From an uncultured Oscillospiraceae bacterium (GTDB lineage: Bacteria > Bacillota > Clostridia > Oscillospirales > Oscillospiraceae), in contig CAADVN010000216.1 in NCBI GenBank assembly GCA_900752445.1, forward strand, positions 1 to 5,486: 5,486 nucleotides of DNA, given 5' to 3'. Below are positions 1 through 5,331 of this stretch, one piece after another (positions within the stretch are counted from its first letter, which is position 1; each line of letters starts with the position of its first letter). Under the pieces are notes generated by a model, which was given only the letters and a program-made list of their open reading frames with translations, searched no databases and was not told the DNA's origin. The position numbers and the translations under genes were made by a program.

Positions 1-1967
1 CCGGGGTTGTGGCTGCTGGGGGCTTTTCGGGCGGCTTTGCGGCCGGTGACGAGCCCCTGGAGCTCATCCTGCCCGCAGTTATCGAGGCGGTGCTCTCTGC
101 GGGAGCGGTGTGCTTTTTCCGCGAGGCGCTGTCGATGGGCGACAGGAGCACCGAGGCCTCGGAAAAGCGTCACGACGCGGCGGTCATCGTATTCGCGGCC
201 TGTGCGCTCATGGCGCTCTCGCGCCTTGTCATCATGGACGTCATCTCCGTCGGCCGCGCGCTGGCGCTGGTGCTGGTGATGACCTGTGCGCTCAAGGGCG
301 GCTCGCTTGCGGGCGCGGCGGCGGGCACGGCCTTCGGCCTTGCGATGGACGCCGCGGCGGGCGGGGTGCCGGTCTTCACGATGGCATACGCCTTTGCCGG
401 CCTGGTGTCGGGCATGTTCTCGCGCTTCGGGCGGCTGAGCTTCGTGTTGAGCTTCATCCTGGCAAACGGGCTCGCGGTGTTCTGCGTCTGGAGCTTCACG
501 CAGAGGCTGGACGCGCTTTTTGAGGTCTTTGCGGCTTCGGTCATCTTCATGCTGCTGCCGCCCTCGCTGCTGGCGCGGATAGGAGCCGTCATCCAGCCGC
601 TTTCGGCGGGCCTGGGCGAGAGCGGCCTGCGCAAGTATGCCTCGCGCCGCGTCGAGGGCATAGCGCGCGCCTTCGGGGACGTCTCCGAAGTGGCGCGCAG
701 GAACAGCGAATTCGTGAACGACAACGACGTGGCCCGCGTCTTCGACCGCGCCGCCGACGCCGCCTGCATACGCTGCAAGCGCCGCGACGAGTGCTGGGTG
801 GGCGGCTACATGGAGACGCTGGATGCGCTCAATCAGGCCACCGCCTTCATGACCGAGCGCGGCCTGCTCGAGGCCGAAGACATACCCGAGCATTTCCGGG
901 ACAAGTGCCGGAACCTGCCCGCCTTTGTCACGGCTGTGAACGCGGAACTCAGGGCCTCGGCGGGCAGGAAGCAGTTCCGCGCCCGCGTGGAGGAGAGCCG
1001 CTCGGCGGCCTGGGGCCAGTACGAGGACTTCGCCGAGATCCTCGCTGGCGTGGCGCAGGAGCTGGGCAGCCTGAACGGAGCAGACCCGCTGGCGGAGCGG
1101 CGGCTCATGCGCTACCTGCGCTCGCAGGACATAGAGGCGGACGCGGCGGTGTTCCGCGACTCCACGGGCAGGCTGCGCGCGGTCATCGAATCGGGCAAGC
1201 TCCAGGCGCTCACGGCTGATCCGGCGTATCTCGACAAGCTCTCGGCGGTGCTGGGAGTGCGCCTGTGCAGGCCGAATACGGGCGCGGAGGGCCGCCTGAC
1301 CCTGCTCGAGGCCGAGCCGCTGGCCGTCTCCGTGGGCATAGCGGCGATGAAGAAAAAGGGCGAAAAGGTCTCCGGCGACCACGGCACGTATTTCAAGACG
1401 GACGCGGGCGTGCTCTGCGTCATACTCTCGGACGGCATGGGCACGGGCGAGGGCGCGGCGGCGGAGAGTTCGGAGGCCATCGAGATACTCGAGCGCTTCC
1501 TGCGCTCGGGCGTGGACCCGGCGACGGCCATGAAGATACTCAATTCCGTCATGCTCCTGCGCAACGGCGACGAGTGGGGCTACGCCACGGTGGACCTCAT
1601 GTGCGTTGACCTCTTCACGGGCGAGACCAGCTTTTACAAGTACGGCGCGGCGCCGTCCTACGTGCGCACGGGCAAGAGCGTGCGGCGGGTCTCGGGCGAG
1701 AGCCTTGCGGCGGGCCTTGTGGCGGGCGAGGGCGCGGCCCCGGACGTGGTGAGGATGCGGCTCAAGCCCGGCAGCCTCGCCGTCATCGCCTCGGACGGCG
1801 TCATAAGCGGTGACGACGACGCCTGGCTGCGCGAGCTCATGCGCGAGGAGAGGGAGGACACGGATATGAAGACCCTGGCGCGGCAGGTGCTTCGCCGCGC
1901 GGCTGAGGAGTATGGCGCCTCGGATGACATGACAGTGCTGGCGGTAAAGGTGGACGTGAGGCAATGA
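1..1967 (+). CDS. spoIIE: Stage II sporulation protein E, PP2C-type serine phosphatase (5' end outside window)
   Basis: In the Bacillus model, SpoIIE is a septal membrane phosphatase that dephosphorylates the anti-anti-sigma factor SpoIIAA, releasing sigma-F in the forespore. The frame is open to the left edge (first full codon at base 3), so the GTG at base 9 is probably internal. Numbering from that GTG, residues ~57-190 hold several hydrophobic segments, the rear part of the multi-pass membrane domain. A cytoplasmic linker follows, with the Cys pattern C253-x2-C256-x5-C262-W263 that I recall from this family. The C-terminal PP2C domain (~435-652) shows SDGMGTGE (D475), GYATVDL (D529), the KYGAAPS segment (544-550), ASDGV (D596) and SDDMT (D639, D640), so the metal-binding acidic residues appear intact. 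Comparison with the Bacillus protein (about 827 residues, motif Asp at 610) suggests about 135 residues lie upstream. The stop overlaps the next gene by 4 bases. Identity is very likely. Confidence 0.95.
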   Translation, partial: GVVAAGGFSGGFAAGDEPLELILPAVIEAVLSAGAVCFFREALSMGDRSTEASEKRHDAAVIVFAACALMALSRLVIMDVISVGRALALVLVMTCALKGGSLAGAAAGTAFGLAMDAAAGGVPVFTMAYAFAGLVSGMFSRFGRLSFVLSFILANGLAVFCVWSFTQRLDALFEVFAASVIFMLLPPSLLARIGAVIQPLSAGLGESGLRKYASRRVEGIARAFGDVSEVARRNSEFVNDNDVARVFDRAADAACIRCKRRDECWVGGYMETLDALNQATAFMTERGLLEAEDIPEHFRDKCRNLPAFVTAVNAELRASAGRKQFRARVEESRSAAWGQYEDFAEILAGVAQELGSLNGADPLAERRLMRYLRSQDIEADAAVFRDSTGRLRAVIESGKLQALTADPAYLDKLSAVLGVRLCRPNTGAEGRLTLLEAEPLAVSVGIAAMKKKGEKVSGDHGTYFKTDAGVLCVILSDGMGTGEGAAAESSEAIEILERFLRSGVDPATAMKILNSVMLLRNGDEWGYATVDLMCVDLFTGETSFYKYGAAPSYVRTGKSVRRVSGESLAAGLVAGEGAAPDVVRMRLKPGSLAVIASDGVISGDDDAWLRELMREEREDTDMKTLARQVLRRAAEEYGASDDMTVLAVKVDVRQ

Positions 1968-2248
1968 GAAGACAGGGTACGTTGAAGGGCGTGGCGCGCA
2001 GGGTGGTCATCGTGCGCCCGCCGGACCAGAGGATGTTTGAGGAGGCGATCTTCATCGTCCGCGAGGACTACGCGAACTCCGGCGGCGTGAGCCGTGAGGA
2101 GGTGCTGCGGCAGGCGCGCCGAGCCGCCGGCGAATACCTGCGCGAGACGGTGCCGCAGGCGAAGACGCCGGACGCCTGGAAGAAATGGCTTTTCCTGTCC
2201 ACAGCCGCAGCCGCAGCCGTGCTGGCGCTAGTTATAATACTTATTTGA
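1964..2248 (+). CDS. Small tail-anchored membrane protein of unknown function, coupled to spoIIE
   Basis: This 94-residue protein has no function I can assign. It starts with a basic stretch (MRRQGTLKGVARR), then a hydrophobic strand-like segment (VVIVRPP, 14-20) and a charged, probably helical part (FEEAIFIVRED, 25-35). A second helical stretch begins at GVSREEVLRQARR (41-53). Residues ~75-94 form one Ala/Val/Ile/Leu membrane segment ending at the last residue, after the basic WKK (72-74). There is no signal peptide, so a tail-anchored topology with most of the protein in the cytoplasm is expected. I have a vague recollection of similar short proteins in clostridial genomes, without a role. 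The ATG overlaps the spoIIE stop (ATGA), with GAGG at 1958-1961 very close and AAAGGTGG at 1946-1953 as the better-spaced ribosome site. Co-transcription and translational coupling with spoIIE are therefore likely. Codon use matches its neighbours. Confidence 0.8.
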   Translation: MRRQGTLKGVARRVVIVRPPDQRMFEEAIFIVREDYANSGGVSREEVLRQARRAAGEYLRETVPQAKTPDAWKKWLFLSTAAAAAVLALVIILI

Positions 2249-2267
2249 CCATCCTCCTCCTTTGAAG

Positions 2268-2300
2268 AGAGGGCGCACGGCGGAATACCGTGCGCCCTCT
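2268..2300. terminator. Perfect 13-bp hairpin between convergent operons, probable two-way terminator
   Basis: Bases 2268-2280 pair perfectly with 2288-2300 around a 7-base loop (2281-2287), giving a very G+C-rich stem. The hairpin lies 19 bases past the stop of the spoIIE-linked small gene and 23 bases past the sigE stop on the other strand. This placement fits a shared terminator. Neither side has a clean T run: the plus strand reads TTGAGCTATATTTAT, and the minus strand reads TCAAAGG. Termination may thus be imperfect, or the hairpin may act mainly as an mRNA 3' stabiliser. Confidence 0.7.
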
Positions 2301-2323
2301 TGAGCTATATTTATCGATAACGC

Positions 2324-3040
2324 TCACACCTGCATCTGCCTGACCATCTCGCGGTGGAGCCGGGCGATTATACGCTTTTCGAGGCGGCTTATATAGCTTT
2401 GCGAGATGCCCATCATGTCGGCGACCTCTTTCTGCGTGTACTCCGTGCCGCCGATGAAGCCGAAGCGCATGAGGATGATCTGGCGTTCGCGTTCGGCCAG
2501 CATGGAGATGGCGCGGTGGAGCATCTCGCGGTCGGCGTCGTCCTCGAGCGGGCGGACGATCTCGCTGCCGTCGGTGCCGAGGATGTCGGAGAGCAGCAGC
2601 TCGTTGCCGTCCCAGTCGGTGTTGAGCGGCTCGTCAAAGCTCACCTCGGCCTTCTGATTGCCGCATTTGCGCAGGGACATGAGTATCTCGTTCTCAATGC
2701 AGCGCGAGGCGTAGGTAGCCAGCTTGATGCTCTTGGAGGCCTTGAAGGTGTTGATGGCCTTGATGAGCCCGATGCTGCCTATGGACACGAGGTCCTCGAG
2801 GTTTATGCCCGTGTTCTCGAACCTGCGCGCTATGTAGACGACGAGGCGGAGGTTGTGCTCGATGAGCAGCTGCTTTGCCGCCTCGTCGCCGTCCGCCAGG
2901 GCGCGTATGGCCGCCTCCTCCTCGTCCCGGGGCAGGGGCGGCGGGAGCGTGTCGCTGCCGCCTATGTAGTGTATCCTCGGCCTTGAGAGCCTCAGCCTGA
3001 GCCGGGCAATGAGCAGCCTGAGCCGAATTATGATGTTCAT
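2324..3040 (-). CDS. sigE: RNA polymerase sporulation sigma factor E precursor (pro-sigma-E)
   Basis: This is the early mother-cell sigma factor, made as an inactive membrane-associated precursor and activated by SpoIIGA. Its 238 residues match the ~239 of Bacillus sigma-E. Residues 1-24 are the pro-sequence, rich in Arg and Leu. By analogy, cleavage falls near H24/Y25, just before YIGGSDTLPPPL, a stretch closely like the start of the mature Bacillus protein. Region 2 spans ~57-125 (NLRLVVYIARRFENTGIN, then LATYASRCIENEILM), including core-binding and -10 recognition. SFDEPLN and DWDGNELLLSDILGTD (134-157) are sigma-E signatures. Region 4 (~178-232) ends with the helix-turn-helix TQKEVADMMGISQSYISRLE. 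The start at 3040 has AGGAGG at 3048-3053 with 7-base spacing. It follows spoIIGA by 19 bases. No sigG lies downstream; a convergent operon does. Identity is very secure. Confidence 0.97.
   Translation of the reverse strand: MNIIIRLRLLIARLRLRLSRPRIHYIGGSDTLPPPLPRDEEEAAIRALADGDEAAKQLLIEHNLRLVVYIARRFENTGINLEDLVSIGSIGLIKAINTFKASKSIKLATYASRCIENEILMSLRKCGNQKAEVSFDEPLNTDWDGNELLLSDILGTDGSEIVRPLEDDADREMLHRAISMLAERERQIILMRFGFIGGTEYTQKEVADMMGISQSYISRLEKRIIARLHREMVRQMQV
2969..3040 (-). other. Predicted pro-sequence of sigma-E (24 residues)
   Basis: This segment encodes M1 to H24, ahead of the conserved YIGGS. It has Arg at 6, 8, 13, 15, 17, 20 and 22, interleaved with Leu and Ile, fitting a positively charged amphipathic helix that holds pro-sigma-E at the membrane. 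The cleavage point is inferred by alignment from memory with the Bacillus precursor, whose pro-sequence is about 27 residues and contains a Glu near the cut. No acidic residue is present here. The boundary could be off by a few residues. Confidence 0.6.
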
Positions 3041-3047
3041 CGTGCAT

Positions 3048-3053
3048 CCTCCT
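3048..3053 (-). promoter_or_regulatory. Ribosome binding site of sigE
   Basis: AGGAGG on the minus strand ends 7 bases before the ATG at 3040. It selects this start over an out-of-frame ATG at 3047-3045 and lies wholly in the 19-base gap after spoIIGA. Confidence 0.85.
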
Positions 3054-3059
3054 TTTTCA

Positions 3060-3926
3060 TCACAAGATGGCCTCGAAATCCCCGTCCTGTGACAGAGCCG
3101 ACGGGGATATCCCTATGAGTATGTCCGCCTCCTTTCCTGAAATGACGGCGCGGTCCGGCCTGAGCGCCGCCAGCAGCCCATGGCCCGTCCCGAGCGCGGA
3201 ATAGGGCACCAGCGTCACGCGGCCCGCGAGCCCGTCAAGTTTACATAATGCCTCGCACAACGAGGCCGCATCTGCGCCTGTGCACTCGAAGCCGTCCAGC
3301 AGGGGCTTTATGGCGCCCAGCTCCGCCACGGCGACGGCGCGGCCTGAGACCGGGTCGTAGAGGCCGTTCCCGGTGTCGCGCAGGGCTCGGAGGGTGAGGG
3401 CCTTGCCCCGGAGCGTGACGGCCAGGGGCAGTATCTCGCGCTCGGCGCGCTTGCCGGCCCTGCGGAAGACGAGGGAGACCCCGGCGTAGCACAGGGCGAA
3501 GGACAGCGCCAGCACGCGCGTGGACACCGGCAGGTAGACCTGCCCGCCGTACATGCCGCCGCCGGCGAGCATCGAGGCGGCCCAGACCGCGCCTCCGAAG
3601 GCGGCTGAGACGGCCAGGAAGCCGACGAGGCAGCGCCAGAGCCGCCGCTCGCCGCCGAAGGCGATGAGGGCCATGAACACGGCGGGCACGAGTTTCACCG
3701 GCGCGAAGGAGAGGAACTCAAAGCCCGGCAGCATGCAGGCCACGGCCCAGAGCCCGCCCAGTACGGCGGCCAGGGCGATGCGGCCCCGGTGAAGCACGGC
3801 GCCCGTGACCCTGGCGGCGCACAGCAGCAGGAAATAATCGATCATGGCGTTGAGCGCGAACAGGCTGTCAAGATAAATAGTCTCCACGGACAAAGCATAC
3901 ACCAGCAGGAGTGCGGAGATTGTCAT
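3060..3926 (-). CDS. spoIIGA: Sporulation sigma-E factor processing peptidase SpoIIGA
   Basis: A membrane-embedded aspartic protease that cleaves the pro-sequence from pro-sigma-E in the mother cell once signalled by forespore SpoIIR. At 288 residues it is close to the Bacillus protein (about 309). The N-terminal half has about five hydrophobic membrane segments: IYLDSLFALNAMIDYFLLLC (17-36), then ~48-66, ~73-90, ~100-120 and ~136-154. The C-terminal domain has the aspartic-protease signature LRDTGN with D184-T185-G186, then YDPVSGRAV, VPYSALGTGHGLL (240-252) and the terminal ILIGISPSALS block (269-279), so it looks complete. The ATG at 3926 has no clear ribosome site. Family members usually begin close to the ETIYLD segment, so the GTG at 3887-3885 (V14) is a real alternative start, though it too lacks a ribosome site. 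It forms an operon with sigE 19 bases downstream, enzyme directly upstream of its substrate as in Bacillus. Confidence 0.95.
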   Translation of the reverse strand: MTISALLLVYALSVETIYLDSLFALNAMIDYFLLLCAARVTGAVLHRGRIALAAVLGGLWAVACMLPGFEFLSFAPVKLVPAVFMALIAFGGERRLWRCLVGFLAVSAAFGGAVWAASMLAGGGMYGGQVYLPVSTRVLALSFALCYAGVSLVFRRAGKRAEREILPLAVTLRGKALTLRALRDTGNGLYDPVSGRAVAVAELGAIKPLLDGFECTGADAASLCEALCKLDGLAGRVTLVPYSALGTGHGLLAALRPDRAVISGKEADILIGISPSALSQDGDFEAIL

Positions 3927-3946
3927 TTACAAGGCGGTGTGGGCTG

Positions 3947-3955
3947 TGGTAAAAT
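3947..3955 (+). promoter_or_regulatory. Candidate extended -10 element for pyrH
   Basis: TGGTAAAAT is an extended -10 (TGn plus TAAAAT, 5 of 6). A weak -35, TTACAA at 3927-3932, sits 17 bases upstream. It overlaps the -10 proposed for spoIIGA on the other strand, so the two could not be used at once. A second TAAAAT at 4011-4016, with only a weak TTTTAA 17 bases upstream (3988-3993), could serve pyrH instead. Which is used cannot be told from sequence. Confidence 0.3.
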
Positions 3956-3979
3956 AGGTCGGATATTAAAAATTAACAA
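3951..3979 (-). promoter_or_regulatory. Candidate vegetative-type promoter of spoIIGA-sigE
   Basis: On the minus strand, TTGTTA (3979-3974) and TATTTT (3956-3951) each match the sigma-A hexamers at 4 of 6 positions and are 17 bases apart. Transcription would begin near 3944, about 18 bases before the ATG at 3926. In Bacillus, spoIIG is a sigma-A promoter activated by Spo0A, with an unusually long 22-base spacer; the spacer here is normal. The match is modest and the region is A+T-rich, so chance is possible. Confidence 0.4.
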
Positions 3980-4028
3980 GTCCGGCCTTTTAATGTCGGG
4001 CGAAAGCTATTAAAATAATGTGGTGTAT

Positions 4029-4036
4029 GAGGTGAT
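4029..4036 (+). promoter_or_regulatory. Ribosome binding site of pyrH
   Basis: GAGGTGAT is an uninterrupted 8-base match to the anti-Shine-Dalgarno complement. It ends 5 bases before the ATG at 4042 and fixes that start. Confidence 0.85.
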
Positions 4037-4041
4037 AGGCG

Positions 4042-4758
4042 ATGGACAGTCCGGTATACAAGCGCGTGCTGCTGAAGATAAGCGGCGAGGCGCTGGCGGG
4101 CGAGAAGCACAGCGGGCTCGACTTCGGCGTTATAGGCGAGGTCTGCGAGGCTGTGAAGAAATGCGTGGACATGGGCGTGGAAGTGGGCGTCGTCATAGGC
4201 GGCGGCAACTTCTGGCGCGGCGTGAAGGACGGCGAGGGCAAGATAGAGCGTACGCGCGCCGACCACATGGGCATGCTGGCGACGGTGATGAACTGCCTTG
4301 CGGTGGCGGATGTCATGGAGCAGCACGGCGTGGACGTGCGGGTGCAGACGGCCATCGAGATGCGCTCGATAGCCGAACCGTACATCAGGCTGCGTGCGAT
4401 GCGGCACCTGTCAAAGGGCCGGGTGGTGCTGTTTGCCTGCGGCACGGGCAGCCCGTATTTCTCGACGGACACGGCGGCGGTGCTGCGCGCGGCGGAGATA
4501 GAGGCCGACGCGATACTGCTGGCCAAGAACATCGACGGCGTGTATTCGGCTGACCCGAGGATAGACACCTCTGCGATAAAGTACGACAATATAAGCTATG
4601 ACGAGGTGCTGGCGCAGCATCTCGCGGTCATGGACACGACGGCGACGAGCCTGTCCATGGATAACGACATCCCGGTGATAGTTTTCGCGCTCAAGGACCC
4701 GGAGAACATCGTCCGCGCCGTGCTGGGAGAGAAGGTCGGCACGGTAGTAAAAAAGTAA
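4042..4758 (+). CDS. pyrH: UMP kinase (uridylate kinase)
   Basis: PyrH phosphorylates UMP to UDP with ATP in the cytoplasm, a committed step to all pyrimidine nucleotides. It belongs to the amino-acid-kinase fold, not the NMP-kinase fold. The 238 residues are the usual bacterial length. Motifs in order: KRVLLKISGEAL (7-18, phosphate-binding start), GGGNFWRG (53-60), RADHMGMLATVMN (72-84), the family block GTGSPYFSTDTAA (134-146, UMP/ATP site), and LLAKNIDGVYSADP (159-172). A cysteine (C133) occupies a position I expect to be Ala or Gly in most relatives (family memory). Isoleucine is mostly ATA (11 of 16 codons). It heads a cluster with frr 14 bases downstream. Neither rpsB nor tsf, common upstream neighbours, is present; spoIIGA lies divergently instead. 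Identity is secure. Confidence 0.97.
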   Translation: MDSPVYKRVLLKISGEALAGEKHSGLDFGVIGEVCEAVKKCVDMGVEVGVVIGGGNFWRGVKDGEGKIERTRADHMGMLATVMNCLAVADVMEQHGVDVRVQTAIEMRSIAEPYIRLRAMRHLSKGRVVLFACGTGSPYFSTDTAAVLRAAEIEADAILLAKNIDGVYSADPRIDTSAIKYDNISYDEVLAQHLAVMDTTATSLSMDNDIPVIVFALKDPENIVRAVLGEKVGTVVKK

Positions 4759-4759
4759 C

Positions 4760-4765
4760 AGGAGG
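4760..4765 (+). promoter_or_regulatory. Ribosome binding site of frr
   Basis: AGGAGG with 7-base spacing to the ATG at 4773, inside the 14-base pyrH-frr gap. Confidence 0.85.
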
Positions 4766-4772
4766 AACGATC

Positions 4773-5327
4773 ATGGCCAAGGGATATGAAGAATTTGAAG
4801 CGAAAATGAAGAAGACCTCGGAGCTGCTATCGACGAGCTTTGCCTCTGTCAGGGCCGGCAGGGCGAACGCCGCCGTGCTCGACCAGATACAGGTGGAATA
4901 TTACGGCACGCCAACGGCGATACAGGGCATAGCGACGATATCGACGCCCGACCCGCGCAGCCTGCTCATCCAGCCCTGGGATTCCTCCACGCTCAAGGCG
5001 ATAGAGAAGGCCATCCTGGCCTCGGACCTGGGCATCAACCCGCAGAACGACGGCAGGAGCATCCGCCTGGTGTTCCCGCAGCTGACCGAGGAGCGCCGCA
5101 AGGAGCTGGCCAAGCAGGTTCGCAAGTACGCCGAGGACGCCAAGGTCGCCATCAGGAATATAAGGCGCGACGCCATGGACAAGTTCAAGGCGCAGAAGAA
5201 GGCCTCGGAGATCACCGAGGACGACTTCAAGATCGCCGAGAAGGACATGCAGAAGCTGACGGACGACTGGATAAAGGAGATCGACAAGATCGCCGAGAAG
5301 AAGGAAAAAGAGCTCTTCGAGATCTGA
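4773..5327 (+). CDS. frr: Ribosome recycling factor
   Basis: RRF acts with EF-G to split the post-termination ribosome so it can start again; it is cytosolic and essential in bacteria tested. The 184 residues match the standard ~185. The protein shows the usual two-part fold. The helical bundle is built from the N-terminal helix (~3-25, ending in SVRAGRAN at 25-32) and the long C-terminal helices (~106-183). Domain II, a beta-rich insert at ~33-103, contains VEYYGTPTAI, ISTPDPRSLLIQPWD and NDGRSIRLVFP. LTEERRKELAK (104-114) and IRNIRRDAMDKFK (127-139) are family signatures, with the conserved arginines present. It lies between pyrH and uppS, the usual order, and probably shares one transcript with them. 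Nothing is missing or altered. Confidence 0.97.
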   Translation: MAKGYEEFEAKMKKTSELLSTSFASVRAGRANAAVLDQIQVEYYGTPTAIQGIATISTPDPRSLLIQPWDSSTLKAIEKAILASDLGINPQNDGRSIRLVFPQLTEERRKELAKQVRKYAEDAKVAIRNIRRDAMDKFKAQKKASEITEDDFKIAEKDMQKLTDDWIKEIDKIAEKKEKELFEI

Positions 5328-5331
5328 GGAC

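Noticed and set aside
3..11. GTG at base 9 as the true start of spoIIE.
   Set aside because: The frame is open to the window edge, there is no ribosome site in view, and the family has about 135 more residues upstream including membrane segments.
170..778. A 202-codon minus-strand frame opposite spoIIE.
   Set aside because: It is rich in Ser, Ala, Arg and Thr as expected from the complement of GC-rich coding DNA, lies inside a clear spoIIE frame, and has no supporting signal.
2203..2220. Short GCAGCC-type repeat.
   Set aside because: It encodes the Ala run of the membrane segment of the small protein; three units are expected from composition.
2354..2986. A 210-codon open frame on the plus strand opposite sigE.
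   Set aside because: It mirrors the sigE codons in a GC-rich region, has no ribosome site and no recognisable motif. sigE is unmistakable on the other strand.
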